From Terribium retamae (lineage in GTDB: Bacteria > Pseudomonadota > Alphaproteobacteria > Rhizobiales > Rhizobiaceae), in assembly GCF_022347545.1 (NCBI RefSeq), contig NZ_JAKREW010000001.1, positions 496,001 through 560,000 on the forward strand: 64,000 bases of DNA. Reading direction: 5' to 3'. Below are positions 28,063-37,575 of the stretch, one piece after another. How positions within the stretch are numbered: position 1 is the stretch's first letter; the number at the start of each line of letters is the position of its first letter. The notes under the pieces are model-generated. The model had not been told where the DNA came from and did no database searches. It saw only the letters and a program-made list of their open reading frames with translations. Made by a program: the position numbers and the translations under genes.

Positions 28063-29088
28063 GTGCGCGGAACCAGTCTTCCATTGGCTCTGACTGTTGG
28101 CGACCCTTCGGGTGTCGGGCCCGAGATCGCTCTCGCAGCCTGGAACTGCCGCAAAGAGCTCGGCATTCCCGCGTTTTACCTGCTGGCCGACCCGGCGCTG
28201 GTTGCCGCGCGCGGCCACCGTGTCGGCACGAACGTCCCGATTGTCGAGACGACACCCAAGGAGGCCAGCACAGCCTTCGGCGTTGGCCTTCCCGTTGTGC
28301 CTCTTTCAGCCAAATTCAAAGATATGCCGGGGCGTCCTGACCCCGCTAACGCCGAAGGCGTGATCGAGGCCATCGACCGCGCCGTCGCGGACAGTTTTGC
28401 TGGACGTGCCGCGGGCATTGTCACCTGCCCCATCGCCAAAAAGCCGCTTTATGATGCCGGTTTCGGCTTCCCTGGCCATACCGAGTATCTGGCGCATCTT
28501 GCTGCACGTCATACCGGCGAAATGGCAATGCCAGTGATGTTGTTAGCAGGGCCGGAGTTGCGCACCGTTCCTGTCACCATTCACATTCCGCTTGCTGCGG
28601 CGCCGCAGGCGCTGACCACCGACTTGATCGTGGAAACCGCCCGCATTACAGCACGGGATCTAGAGGCTCGTTTCGGCATCGAAGTGCCTCGCCTTGCCAT
28701 TGCTGGCCTCAACCCGCATGCCGGCGAAGACGGCTCCATGGGGATGGAGGATCTGGAAATCGTTGCTCCCGCTGTCCGGCTGCTGCAGGCCGAAGGCATC
28801 GACGCACGTGGACCGCTGCCTGCCGACACGTTATTCCACAAGCGTGCTCGCACGAGCTATGACGTGGCCCTATGCATGTATCATGACCAAGCGCTGATCC
28901 CGGCAAAGACGCTGGCCTTTGACGAGGCCGTCAATGTCACGCTTGGTCTGCCCTTTATCCGCACATCGCCAGATCATGGCACCGCCTTCGACATTGCCGG
29001 CAAGGGCATTGCGCGGCCAGACAGCCTGATTGCTGCGCTCAAGCTGGCCGCAGAGTTGGCCACCAACAGCAGGAGCGCGGCTGCATGA
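28063..29088 (+). CDS. pdxA: 4-hydroxythreonine-4-phosphate dehydrogenase
   Basis: The 341-residue enzyme oxidises 4-phosphohydroxy-L-threonine in the deoxyxylulose-5-phosphate-dependent route to pyridoxal phosphate. Signatures are [15 protein letters not shown] near the start, [19 protein letters not shown] and [27 protein letters not shown], which carry the metal-binding histidines, then [18 protein letters not shown]. The start is a GTG seven bases after the surA-like stop, so translation is probably coupled; no better ATG is near. Its stop overlaps the ATG of rsmA (ATGA at 29085-29088). Confidence 0.95.
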   Translation: MRGTSLPLALTVGDPSGVGPEIALAAWNCRKELGIPAFYLLADPALVAARGHRVGTNVPIVETTPKEASTAFGVGLPVVPLSAKFKDMPGRPDPANAEGVIEAIDRAVADSFAGRAAGIVTCPIAKKPLYDAGFGFPGHTEYLAHLAARHTGEMAMPVMLLAGPELRTVPVTIHIPLAAAPQALTTDLIVETARITARDLEARFGIEVPRLAIAGLNPHAGEDGSMGMEDLEIVAPAVRLLQAEGIDARGPLPADTLFHKRARTSYDVALCMYHDQALIPAKTLAFDEAVNVTLGLPFIRTSPDHGTAFDIAGKGIARPDSLIAALKLAAELATNSRSAAA

Positions 29089-29960
29089 GCGCCGATGGCT
29101 TGCCGCCGCTTCGCGACGTGATCGAACGCCATGGCTTGCAGGCCAACAAGGCTCTCGGCCAGAACTTCCTGCTCGACCTGAATCTGACAGGCAAAGTGGC
29201 GCGAACCGCCGGCGATCTGAGCCAGACGACCGTCATTGAAGTTGGTCCCGGACCAGGTGGACTGACCCGAGCCCTACTCATGCATGGCGCACGACAGGTT
29301 ATCGCCATCGAACGCGACGAGCGTTGTCTGCCCGCGCTTTCAGAAGTATCTGACCATTATCCCGGTCGGCTGGAAGTCATATCGGGCGATGCGCTCAAAA
29401 CCGATTTTACGACCTTGGCGACCGATGGCCCGGTTAAGATCGTTGCGAATCTACCTTATAACATCGGCACCGAGCTGCTTATTCGCTGGCTGACCGTCGA
29501 TCGCTGGCCGCCGTTTTATCAATCGCTGACGCTTATGTTCCAGCGCGAAGTAGCCGAACGAATCGTCGCGAAATCCAGTTCCAGCGCTTATGGCAGGCTT
29601 GGTGTCCTGGCTGGCTGGCGAACTGAGGCAAAAATCGCATTCGATGTACCGCCGCAGGCGTTTACACCTCCACCCAAGGTGACATCATCCGTCGTACATC
29701 TGGTGCCCCGCACGGTCCCTTTGCCGACGAACGTGAAGGTGCTTGGCCGCGTCACGGAAGCAGCCTTCGGACAACGCCGCAAGATGTTGCGGCAAAGTCT
29801 TAAAAGCCTTGGCGGTGAAAAACTGCTGGAGCGAGGCGGGATCGATCCGACCCGCCGCGCAGAGACACTGAGCGTCGAAGAATTCGTACGGCTGTCCGAA
29901 CTGGTGCAGGACGGACTTGAGAGCGCTTCCAGTTTATCGGAAAACGCGGAAACGCTTTAA
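29085..29960 (+). CDS. rsmA: 16S rRNA (adenine-1518/1519-N6)-dimethyltransferase
   Basis: The 291-residue enzyme (KsgA) dimethylates two adjacent adenines in the 3' hairpin of 16S rRNA. It has ALGQNFLLD and the SAM site [16 protein letters not shown], then the catalytic N-L-P-Y in [13 protein letters not shown], with a C-terminal helical domain. The last 13 or so residues ([11 protein letters not shown] at the end) are encoded by DNA that matches an intergenic repeat copy also found at 59596, so the tail and stop codon are probably borrowed from the repeat. It closes the lptF-to-rsmA rightward block. Confidence 0.95.
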   Translation: MSADGLPPLRDVIERHGLQANKALGQNFLLDLNLTGKVARTAGDLSQTTVIEVGPGPGGLTRALLMHGARQVIAIERDERCLPALSEVSDHYPGRLEVISGDALKTDFTTLATDGPVKIVANLPYNIGTELLIRWLTVDRWPPFYQSLTLMFQREVAERIVAKSSSSAYGRLGVLAGWRTEAKIAFDVPPQAFTPPPKVTSSVVHLVPRTVPLPTNVKVLGRVTEAAFGQRRKMLRQSLKSLGGEKLLERGGIDPTRRAETLSVEEFVRLSELVQDGLESASSLSENAETL

Positions 29961-30020
29961 CCTTTGGTTTTACGCAACTCCGAACGGCAAGCTGCTACGC
30001 ACTTTCGCCGTTCGGCGTCG
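29919..30020 (+). repeat. Rhizobiales intergenic repeat, copy 1, overlapping the rsmA 3' end
   Basis: From GAGAGCGCTTCC at about 29919 through CGGAAACGCTTTAACC (29947-29962) and GTTTTACGCAACTCC to GCACTTTCGCC, this DNA aligns with the element at 59596-59694. The right part can fold: CCGAACGG (29980-29987) pairs with CCGTTCGG (30008-30015). About 40 bases of the element lie inside the rsmA coding sequence. The assignment to a dispersed Rhizobiales element is from recollection of its TTTTTACGCAA core. Confidence 0.65.
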
Positions 30021-30031
30021 GTCCAGCGTCC

Positions 30032-30745
30032 TCAATTCAGGGTCTGGAACTGCATCTGGCCGTTGTTCAGGAAACAGATTTTGTCGAAGACGCCCGGGTC
30101 CAGGGGATTCGGCATGCGAATGTCGGCAATATCGGGAAACGGCTTGCTCGACGGATCATATGTACGGTCGATCTGAGAGATGAAGGCGAAGATCACTCCC
30201 CTCTGCCTGGCGAACGATTTCAACGCACCAAGCTGAACAATCAACTCCGGACTGGTACGCTTCTGGTCGAGCAACTGCAGATAGTCGATCGCAACAAAAC
30301 TGCCGTAAGGCGCCTCTCTCAACTCGGCAATGATGTGGTTGGCATCGATCCCGTCGGACCCATCGAATTGAAACAGGTGGTCGAATCCCGCGGGTTCGAC
30401 ACCAAGCGCACGAAAACGATCGATAATGTCCTTATGGGTATATTCGAGCGAGAAGAACACCGCGCGATGACCGGCTTTCATCGCCTCGATAGCCAGTTCG
30501 AGGCTGAACAATGTCTTGCCGTGTCCTGGGCGCGCACCAACAAGCAACAAATCACCAGGTTGCAGCAACCTGAACACCCTGCCGGCTGTAGATATCGCCT
30601 CATGTCTGACCGCCAGCAAACTCCAACTTGCAAACCCTTCCTTGACGGCGGTGTAGTCGAGCGCGGCATGTAGCGGGATATTCTTCTCCCGCGCGAGACG
30701 CTTGGCCTGGCGCTTCAACTGATAGGCGGGAGCCGAAAGCTTCAT
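30032..30745 (-). CDS. Solitary DnaB-like RecA-fold ATPase
   Basis: The 237-residue protein has a RecA-type ATPase core like the C-terminal half of replicative helicase DnaB: Walker A G70-ARPGHGKT-78, VFFSLEYTHKDIIDR, and Walker B FVAIDYLQLLDQKR. The arginine/sensor region is VIFAFISQIDRTYD. It lacks the DnaB N-terminal primase-binding domain. In its place are about 45 residues with a basic helix (YQLKRQAKRLAREKNIPLH) and the phrase K-E-G-F-A-S-W-S-L-L. ATG 30745 is preceded by a perfect AGGAGG and five bases of spacing; the TTG one codon upstream is rejected. The role is unknown. Confidence 0.82.
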   Translation of the reverse strand: MKLSAPAYQLKRQAKRLAREKNIPLHAALDYTAVKEGFASWSLLAVRHEAISTAGRVFRLLQPGDLLLVGARPGHGKTLFSLELAIEAMKAGHRAVFFSLEYTHKDIIDRFRALGVEPAGFDHLFQFDGSDGIDANHIIAELREAPYGSFVAIDYLQLLDQKRTSPELIVQLGALKSFARQRGVIFAFISQIDRTYDPSSKPFPDIADIRMPNPLDPGVFDKICFLNNGQMQFQTLN

Positions 30746-30942
30746 CAAAACCTCCTATTGCGAGCGAACTTCGCAATCCCTCCTTATGCGTGGTGCTCGA
30801 ACAGTGGGTTCGACGAGAATGGGCCCCGCATGGACAATGCTTCCCGGATGGAGGGTGGAGGCGCGGGCCAGCGCCGATTAAAAGCATAGCAAGGCTTCGC
30901 TGAGTCGAGAACTACCTTGGCGCCCGCTAGCGGCTGAAACGC

Positions 30943-31596
30943 TCAGACCGCTTCGTCCAGAAGGCCAGAGACGAAGTCGAACAGTCCTGGCCGGCGATCG
31001 CGGCGCAGGCGCTCGGCGGCAACGATGGCCCGTACTTCGGTGAATGCCCGATCGAGGTCGTCATTGATGATGACGAAATCATACTCGGTCCAATGCTCGA
31101 TCTCGGTGCGTGCGTTTTTCAAACGCGTTTCGATGACCTGTTCCTGATCCTCAGCCCGTCGCTTCAGCCGCGCCTTCAACTCCTTCATCGATGGCGGCAG
31201 GATGAAGATCGAGACAATGTCGCCGCGCATCTTTTCCTTGAGCTGCTTGGCACCCTGCCAATCTATGTCGAACAGCATGTCACGCCCTTGGGACATAGCG
31301 CGCTCGGCGGGTTCGCGCGGGGTCGCATAGAAATTTCCATGCACTTCCGCCCATTCCAGCAATTCGTCGTTGTCGCGGAGCAGTTCGAATTCGCGGCGCG
31401 AGCGAAAATGATAGTGAATGCCGTCGATTTCACTGCCGCGGCGCGGTCGCGTGGTAACCGAAACGGAGAGTTCGAACCCCTGATCGCTCTCGATGAGATT
31501 GCGCGCGATGGTCGATTTGCCGGCACCGGACGGCGACGACAAAACGAGCATCAGCCCCCGGCGGCGGATGCGGGAACCGGTGTCCTTGACCACCAT
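30943..31596 (-). CDS. gmk: Guanylate kinase
   Basis: The 217-residue enzyme phosphorylates GMP to GDP. It has the P-loop [15 protein letters not shown], the GMP-binding region [30 protein letters not shown] and [10 protein letters not shown]. It begins three bases after the yicC stop; the yicC-gmk order is widespread. An N-terminal stretch of 15 residues precedes the core, so M16 (31551) is a possible alternative start. It is the last gene of the long leftward fabD-to-gmk group. Confidence 0.96.
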   Translation of the reverse strand: MVVKDTGSRIRRRGLMLVLSSPSGAGKSTIARNLIESDQGFELSVSVTTRPRRGSEIDGIHYHFRSRREFELLRDNDELLEWAEVHGNFYATPREPAERAMSQGRDMLFDIDWQGAKQLKEKMRGDIVSIFILPPSMKELKARLKRRAEDQEQVIETRLKNARTEIEHWTEYDFVIINDDLDRAFTEVRAIVAAERLRRDRRPGLFDFVSGLLDEAV

Positions 31597-31599
31597 CTT

Positions 31600-32490
31600 C
31601 TACTCCAGATTCTGGACTTGTTCGCGAAACTGGTCGACGACGGCCTTCAGTTCCAACCCGATTGCGGTGACTGCGGCGGCATTCGACTTCGAACACAAAG
31701 TATTCGATTCGCGGTTGAATTCCTGCGCGAGAAAATCGAGTTTGCGGCCAATCGGGCCACCCGCGGCGAGGAGCGACCTGCCCGACGCCACATGCGTCTT
31801 CAAACGGTCGATCTCCTCGCGAATGTCGGCCTTGGTGGCAAGGAAAGCCGCCTCCATGTGGAGCCTCGCCTCGTCCAGCCCGGCGCTAGCGTCCATCAAT
31901 AGGCGAACTTGTTCGGCTATCCGCTCGCGGATCGCGGCCGGTTGGCGCGAAGGATCCGCTTCGGCTTTCAGAGTGAGCGTCTCGATGGTGTCGAGATGGC
32001 TGAAGAGAAGCGCGCGCAAAGCCTCTCCTTCAGCTTTGCGCGCTTTGACAAGACCAGCAAGCGCCTCTTCCAGCGATTGCTCGATCGCCGAGTCCAGGGC
32101 GACACGCATCTCTTCCGTCTCAGCTGTTTCTGGCACGTCCAGCACACCGCGCAATGCAAGCAGACCGTCTGCCGTCGCAGGCGCAATACCGAACTGGTCC
32201 TGCAATCGCTTGGCCAAGCCAGCGATGTCTTTCAGGAATGCCTCATTCACCACCGGCTGAACTGCCTGGCTGGAAGAACGTCCCACGGTTAGCGTGGCTT
32301 GAAAATTGCCGCGGGAAAATTGCTTCTGGATCGCCTGGCGCGTCGCCTGCTCAAGCCTGTCGAACCCCTGCGGGAGACGCAGCCTGACCTCGACGCTCTT
32401 GCCATTGACCGACTTCACTTCCCAGGCGATGGCGGTGCCTTGATGATCCGCGGCTGCGCGCGCGAAGCCGGTCATACTCTGCAAATTCAT
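31600..32490 (-). CDS. YicC/YloC family endoribonuclease
   Basis: The 296-residue protein starts LQSMTGFARAAADHQGTAIAWEVKSVNGKSVEVRLRLPQG, typical of the YicC N-terminal domain, and ends with the DUF1732 domain (GRKLDFLAQEFNRESNTLCSKS). In E. coli YicC is an endoribonuclease that works with polynucleotide phosphorylase to clear small RNAs. A long coiled-coil segment lies in the middle. It sits 20 bases after mltG and 3 bases before gmk, inside one transcription unit. Confidence 0.94.
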   Translation of the reverse strand: MNLQSMTGFARAAADHQGTAIAWEVKSVNGKSVEVRLRLPQGFDRLEQATRQAIQKQFSRGNFQATLTVGRSSSQAVQPVVNEAFLKDIAGLAKRLQDQFGIAPATADGLLALRGVLDVPETAETEEMRVALDSAIEQSLEEALAGLVKARKAEGEALRALLFSHLDTIETLTLKAEADPSRQPAAIRERIAEQVRLLMDASAGLDEARLHMEAAFLATKADIREEIDRLKTHVASGRSLLAAGGPIGRKLDFLAQEFNRESNTLCSKSNAAAVTAIGLELKAVVDQFREQVQNLE

Positions 32491-32510
32491 GTCCCCGCCC
32501 CCGAAACGCC

Positions 32511-33722
32511 CTACTGGACCGTATTCGTACCTGTTGCGGCCGCATCACCGTTTGAAGGCTGCGTCGCGTTTCCAGCCTTGGCGGCTTCCTCGGCTTGCTT
32601 CTTCATCAAGGAGCGATAGCGGGCGACGTTTTGGTTGTGCTCATCCAGCGTGGCCGCAAAGACATGCCCACCATTGCCGTCAGCGACGAAATACAAATCC
32701 TTCGTCTTCGAAGGATTTGCCACGGCTTCGAGCGAGGCGCGGCCGGGGTTGGCGATTGGCGTCGGCGGCAGGCCACTGATCTGATAGGTGTTGTAGGGCG
32801 TCTTCTTGTCGATATCAGACTGATATATTGGGCGATCACCAGGTTTTCCCTTGCCGCCGAACAAGCCGTAGATGATCGTCGGATCCGATTGCAGGCGCAT
32901 GCCTTTGCTGAGCCGGTTCAGGAATACTGCGGCAACACGCGAGCGCTCGTCACTGCGACCAGTCTCCTTTTCGACGATCGAGGCAAGAGTGACGAATTCA
33001 TCGACATTGGCCAGCGGAAGGTCCGGTGAACGGCGCTTCCAGATCTCGTCGACAAGCTCCTTCTGGTCGGCCGAAAGCTTGTCGATCATCTGCTTACGCG
33101 TGGCGCCGCGCGTGAAACGCAGCGTATCGGTGGCGAGCGTCCCCTCCGGTGGAAGGCTCGCAGGCATATCACCGGTCAATGTTTCAGCTGTGGCGATGCG
33201 TTGGAAAGCCTGCTCAACCGTCAAGCCTTCCGGGATGGTGAGTGAATACATCACCGACTTGCCGCTCTTCAATAAATCCATGATCTCGCGCATCGAAGCG
33301 TGCGGCTTGATCTCATACTCGCCGGCCTTGAGCCCCTGGTCGTTGCCATAGGCACGCACACCGAGCCGGAAAATGCGTGCGTCGCTGATAAAACCACGAC
33401 GCTCGAGCTGCTCGGCAATGTCCTGCACACCGCTGTTCGGACGGACCAGGAAAGTGTCGCCATTGGCCGCCGGTCCGGGCCCAAAGAATTCCTGCCGCCC
33501 GAAATAAACAGCTACGCCGGCAGCCAGAACCACCAGCATGATGCAGGAGATGAGGAAGTTCATGAAGACAACGATCTGGCTGCGCGAAGCACGTGAACGC
33601 TTAGCCGGAGGCGGAGTACCCGCTTCAGGACGGAGAGCCTCGCTTGCCGTCTTCGGGATGATCGGCGTGGAAGTCGCGGCGGCCTGGCTGACGTCCTCGT
33701 TGTTCGTCGGGGTCGTGTTCAT
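32511..33722 (-). CDS. mltG: Endolytic peptidoglycan transglycosylase MltG
   Basis: The 403-residue inner-membrane protein has a cytosolic tail of about 50 residues, one transmembrane helix (FLISCIMLVVLAAGVAVYF), and a LysM-like plus YceG catalytic domain (SLTIPEGLTVEQAFQRIA). The active-site Glu lies in LASIVEKETGRSDERSRVAAVFLNRLSKGMRLQSDPT. It cuts nascent glycan strands and sets their length. The proline/threonine-rich tail and the C-terminal NATQPSNGDAAATGTNTVQ end are poorly conserved. It follows fabF, as in many alphaproteobacteria. Confidence 0.94.
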   Translation of the reverse strand: MNTTPTNNEDVSQAAATSTPIIPKTASEALRPEAGTPPPAKRSRASRSQIVVFMNFLISCIMLVVLAAGVAVYFGRQEFFGPGPAANGDTFLVRPNSGVQDIAEQLERRGFISDARIFRLGVRAYGNDQGLKAGEYEIKPHASMREIMDLLKSGKSVMYSLTIPEGLTVEQAFQRIATAETLTGDMPASLPPEGTLATDTLRFTRGATRKQMIDKLSADQKELVDEIWKRRSPDLPLANVDEFVTLASIVEKETGRSDERSRVAAVFLNRLSKGMRLQSDPTIIYGLFGGKGKPGDRPIYQSDIDKKTPYNTYQISGLPPTPIANPGRASLEAVANPSKTKDLYFVADGNGGHVFAATLDEHNQNVARYRSLMKKQAEEAAKAGNATQPSNGDAAATGTNTVQ

Positions 33723-33832
33723 GGCGCCCTACCGTATATCCTATCCACGAATCCCCCGAACGTAGCAGGGAATATGGCAAAAATGACGGATCACCCGTCC
33801 TGAGGCTGTGGTAGACCGACCGAGCCGGTCAA

Positions 33833-35095
33833 TTAGCCATTATAGCGCTGGAAGACCAGCGATGCGTTGGTACCACCGAACCCGAAGGAATTGGACAGCG
33901 CGACATCGATCTGCCGCTGGCGCGGCGTGTTCGGAACGAGATCGATTGCCGTTTCGCGCTCGGGATTGTCCAGGTTGATCGTGGCTGGTGCGATATTGTC
34001 GCGTATGGCCAGGATCGAGAAGATGGCTTCGGCGGCGCCAGCAGCACCGAGCAAATGACCGATCGACGATTTCGTTGACGACATCGACACCTTGGAAGCG
34101 GCGTTACCGACCAGACGCTCCACGGCACCGAGCTCGATCGTGTCCGCCATCGTCGAGGTACCATGCGCATTGATGTAGTCGATGTCGGCAGCCGTCAGCT
34201 TCGCACGCTTCAAGGCCGCGGTCATGCAACGGAAAGCACCGTCGCCATCCTCGGCCGGCGCGGTGATGTGGTATGCATCTCCGGTCAGGCCATAGCCGGT
34301 GACTTCGGCATAGATCTTGGCGCCGCGTGCCTTGGCATGTTCCAGTTCTTCCAGAACGACCACGCCGGCCCCCTCGCCCATCACGAAGCCGTCGCGGTCG
34401 CGATCATAGGGGCGGGACGCTTTTTCGGGTGTGTCGTTGCGCTCGGTGGAAAGAGCGCGACAGGCGGCAAAACCAGCCAGTGAGAGACGCGTGACAGGGG
34501 CTTCCGCGCCTCCGGCGACCATCACATCGGCGTCGCCGAACTGAATCAACCTGGCAGCGTCGCCGATGGCGTGCGCGCCAGTCGAACACGCTGTCACGAC
34601 AGCATGATTTGGGCCCTTGAGGCCGTGCCTTATCGAAACCTGTCCCGAGACGAGATTGATGATCTGTCCGGGGATGAAGAATGGGCTGATGCGGCGAGGC
34701 CCCTTCTCCTGAAGGATAAGGGCATTTTCAGCGATACCTTCAATACCGCCGATGCCAGAACCGATCATCACGCCGGTCGCACATTGCTCCTCGTGAGTTT
34801 TCGGCTGCCAGCCGGAATCCTTCAACGCTTCATCGGCGGCCGCAATCCCGTACAGGATGAAGTCGCCGATCTTTCGCAATTCCTTGGGCTCGAGAACGGC
34901 TTCCGGATTAAACGTAGCGTTCTCGCCATTGCCGCGCGGAATGACGTGCGCGATCTTGCAAGCAAGGTCTTCGACTTCGAACTCGGTGACGCGCCGAGCG
35001 GCGCTGCGGCCGCTCAGAAGTTCCCGCCAACCGTGCTCGACCCCGACGCCAAAAGGCGAAAGCAGGCCGAGGCCCGTAACGACGACGCGCCTCAT
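33833..35095 (-). CDS. fabF: 3-oxoacyl-[ACP] synthase II
   Basis: The 420-residue condensing enzyme elongates acyl-ACP with malonyl-ACP. It has the nucleophilic Cys in VVTACSTGAHAIGDA and the two catalytic histidines in INAHGTSTMADTIE and KSSIGHLLGAAGAAE, and ends GTNASLVF. Length is normal for FabF. It lies 34 bases after acpP, so acpP-fabF is one unit. After its stop a small inverted repeat (GACCG/CGGTC) precedes mltG. Confidence 0.97.
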   Translation of the reverse strand: MRRVVVTGLGLLSPFGVGVEHGWRELLSGRSAARRVTEFEVEDLACKIAHVIPRGNGENATFNPEAVLEPKELRKIGDFILYGIAAADEALKDSGWQPKTHEEQCATGVMIGSGIGGIEGIAENALILQEKGPRRISPFFIPGQIINLVSGQVSIRHGLKGPNHAVVTACSTGAHAIGDAARLIQFGDADVMVAGGAEAPVTRLSLAGFAACRALSTERNDTPEKASRPYDRDRDGFVMGEGAGVVVLEELEHAKARGAKIYAEVTGYGLTGDAYHITAPAEDGDGAFRCMTAALKRAKLTAADIDYINAHGTSTMADTIELGAVERLVGNAASKVSMSSTKSSIGHLLGAAGAAEAIFSILAIRDNIAPATINLDNPERETAIDLVPNTPRQRQIDVALSNSFGFGGTNASLVFQRYNG

Positions 35096-35129
35096 TCCAA
35101 GCCCTTCCCGAAAACCTTTACCGGAAAGA

Positions 35130-35366
35130 TCAGGCCGAGGCCTTGTCGATATACTTCACGGCGTCACCGACCGTGAGGATTGTCTCAGCCGCGTCGTCCG
35201 GGATTTCTACGCCGAACTCTTCCTCGAACGCCATGACAAGCTCAACCGTGTCGAGGCTGTCCGCGCCGAGATCGTCGATAAAGGAGGCCTGCTCCGTCAC
35301 CTTGTCGGCATCGACGCCCAGATGCTCGATAACGATCTTTTTGACGCGCTCTGCGGTGTCACTCAT
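35130..35366 (-). CDS. acpP: Acyl carrier protein
   Basis: The 78-residue acidic four-helix protein carries the phosphopantetheine attachment Ser37 in [13 protein letters not shown]. It shuttles acyl chains between the Fab enzymes, and to LPS and phospholipid synthesis. ATG 35366 has AAGGA upstream; the longer frame to 35411 runs through the leader and is rejected. It has its own upstream interval of about 200 bases after fabG, so it may have a separate promoter. Confidence 0.97.
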   Translation of the reverse strand: MSDTAERVKKIVIEHLGVDADKVTEQASFIDDLGADSLDTVELVMAFEEEFGVEIPDDAAETILTVGDAVKYIDKASA

Positions 35367-35398
35367 GTTGGCATCCTTCGTTCTGTGATCTGTCTTCG

Positions 35399-35420
35399 TT
35401 AGCGGGCACAATGCCGCTAA
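35399..35420 (-). promoter_or_regulatory. Inverted repeat in the acpP leader
   Basis: TTAGCGG at 35399-35405 and CCGCTAA at 35414-35420 form a perfect 7-bp inverted repeat, 33 bases upstream of the acpP start. On the minus strand TTGATT with TAACGA 17 bases on overlaps it, a weak promoter match. It could be an mRNA hairpin or a regulator site. Confidence 0.3.
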
Positions 35421-35571
35421 TCAAGCTGAAAGATAGGCCGGGCTAAAACACAACAATATCTCGCCGGCTTTTGCCCGAACCGCCGGGTTGCGGGCCGCAT
35501 TACACGAAAACGGCTTGGCATCCAAGGCGTAGGCGTTGTTTTTCCAAAGCTGCGAGGGCTCGCAGCCCTAG

Positions 35572-36309
35572 TTAGATCATTGCCATACCGCCGTTGACGT
35601 GAATGGTCTGCCCCGTCACATAGGAGGCTTCCCCCGAGGCAAGATAAACAACTGCGGAGGCGACTTCGGCACTCGTTCCCATGCGCTTGGCGGGAATCGC
35701 AGCCATAATCGTCTCCTTCTGCTTCTCGTTCAGCTTGTCGGTCATAGCCGATTCGATGAAGCCGGGAGCCACGCAGTTGACAGTGACGTTGCGGGTGGCG
35801 ATCTCCTGCGCCAACGACTTCGAGAATCCGATCATCCCGGCCTTCGAAGCGCAATAGTTGGCCTGCCCAGGATTGCCGGTCACACCCACGACGGACGTGA
35901 TGTTGATGATGCGGCCATAGCGGCGGCGCATCATCGGATGCGTGAGCTCCCGGGTCAGCCGGAAGACGGCGGTCAGATTGACCTCGATCACGCTGTCCCA
36001 GTCGGCATCCGACATGCGCACGAAGAGGCCGTCCTTGGTAATCCCGGCGTTGTTGACCAGAATATCGACACCTTCGAGCTCGGCTTCGGCCTTCTGACCT
36101 AGCGCCTTGACCTCGTCACGATCGGACAGATTCGCCGGAAAAAGCTTGACGCGATCACCAAGTTCGGCAGCCAGCGTCTCGAGCTTCTCCACACGCGTGC
36201 CATGCAAACCGACGATTGCACCTTGCGCATGCAACACGCGGGCGATCGCCTCGCCAATGCCGCCCGAGGCGCCGGTGACGAGTGCCTTGCGACCAGTCAG
36301 ATCAAACAT
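35572..36309 (-). CDS. fabG: 3-oxoacyl-[ACP] reductase
   Basis: The 245-residue SDR enzyme performs the NADPH-dependent first reduction of each fatty-acid cycle. It shows TGASGGIGEAIAR for NADP binding, LVNNAGITKDG, the catalytic Ser in NITSVVGVTGNPGQ, and Tyr/Lys in YCASKAG. It ends GQTIHVNGGMAMI. It lies 53 bases after fabD. Right after its stop AGGGCT-GCG-AGCCCT (35555-35569) forms a short hairpin, followed by a GGAAAAAC stretch; it may partly end transcription before acpP. Confidence 0.97.
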   Translation of the reverse strand: MFDLTGRKALVTGASGGIGEAIARVLHAQGAIVGLHGTRVEKLETLAAELGDRVKLFPANLSDRDEVKALGQKAEAELEGVDILVNNAGITKDGLFVRMSDADWDSVIEVNLTAVFRLTRELTHPMMRRRYGRIINITSVVGVTGNPGQANYCASKAGMIGFSKSLAQEIATRNVTVNCVAPGFIESAMTDKLNEKQKETIMAAIPAKRMGTSAEVASAVVYLASGEASYVTGQTIHVNGGMAMI

Positions 36310-36362
36310 GTTTCGTCCCTTTCAAGCACACCCTCACACAGGGAGAAGAATCGTCAGTTTCA

Positions 36363-37304
36363 TCACGCCAGTGCCACTGTGGCGGCATCGATTTCAGCGG
36401 GATTGCCCACTGACGCAATCGCGATGTCGCGGTTGATACGCCGCGCCAGGCCGGAAAGCACTTTGCCTGCACCGATTTCATAAAGGGTGGTCACGCTGTT
36501 GGCGCCAAACCATTCCACCGTCTCACGCCAGCGCACACGGCCCGTCACCTGCTCGACCAACCGAGCAGCAATGATTTCTGGATCAGTGGTCGGTGAAACC
36601 GAAACGTTGGAAACCACGGGAACGCTAGGTGCGTTTTTAGCGACACCTGCCAGAGCCTCGCGCATGGCCTCCGCAGCCGGGGCCATCAGCGCCGAATGGA
36701 ACGGCGCCGAAACCTGCAGCATCAATGCCCGCTTGGCGCCCTTTTCCGTGCAAAGTTTCGCAGCGAGTTCAACAGCGGCCTTGGCGCCGGAGATAACCAG
36801 CTGACCACCACCATTGTCGTTGGCGATCTGGCAAACCGAACCTTTGGCAGCTTCCGCACAGGCGATTTCGACGTCCGCCTGATCGAGTCCGATGATTGCC
36901 GCCATGGCACCCTCGCCGACCGGTACGGCCGACTGCATGGCATTGCCGCGGATACGCAACAGACGGGCAGCGTCGGCAACGGACACGAAACCGGCAGCCG
37001 CCAGGGCCGAATATTCGCCCAGGGAGTGGCCCGCAACATAGGCAACTCTATCCTTCAGCGAGAAACCGCGGGCTTCGAGCGCCCGGATCGTAGCCAGCGA
37101 TACAGCCATCAGCGCAGGCTGTGCATTGGCAGTCAATGTCAGCGTCTCTTCCGGCCCTTCCCAAATCAAGGTGGACAGTTTTTCGCCAAGCGCCTCGTCG
37201 ACTTCATCGAATATACGCCGGGCTTCCGGAAACGCATCGGCCAGATCTTTACCCATTCCGACCGACTGGCTGCCCTGCCCTGGAAAGGTGAACGCGACCG
37301 CCAT
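36363..37304 (-). CDS. fabD: Malonyl-CoA-[ACP] transacylase
   Basis: The 313-residue enzyme loads malonyl groups on ACP. It starts VAFTFPGQGSQSVGMGKDL and has the nucleophilic Ser in AGHSLGEYSALAAAG. The catalytic His is in VSAPFHSALMAPA, with the oxyanion Gln in NAQPALMA. ATG 37304 has GGAG six bases upstream; the frame to 37424 would add a basic, non-conserved 40-residue stretch and is rejected. It heads the leftward cluster fabD-fabG-acpP-fabF-mltG-yicC-gmk. Confidence 0.96.
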   Translation of the reverse strand: MAVAFTFPGQGSQSVGMGKDLADAFPEARRIFDEVDEALGEKLSTLIWEGPEETLTLTANAQPALMAVSLATIRALEARGFSLKDRVAYVAGHSLGEYSALAAAGFVSVADAARLLRIRGNAMQSAVPVGEGAMAAIIGLDQADVEIACAEAAKGSVCQIANDNGGGQLVISGAKAAVELAAKLCTEKGAKRALMLQVSAPFHSALMAPAAEAMREALAGVAKNAPSVPVVSNVSVSPTTDPEIIAARLVEQVTGRVRWRETVEWFGANSVTTLYEIGAGKVLSGLARRINRDIAIASVGNPAEIDAATVALA

Positions 37305-37575
37305 AGAGAGCTCCAATTCCTTGATCTCGCCTGCCGTGTGCGCAAGCCGAGGCGACAAGTCAAGCCCGGCCGAGGCTTCGGGCGTCGATCCAAACCCCGC
37401 GTCGACACGTCTCGGGGCGATCAATCATGATGAAAATCGAACACGATTCGTTTGCTGGCTCTTCTAAATTTCGCCACAGGCGCTAGCTTTTTGTGACATT
37501 TGAGTGACAGTTGCGTGACGCCTTTTTTGCGGTCGGGGGACTTGTGAGTTGACGAAAGGATGGTCGAGGAGCCGC

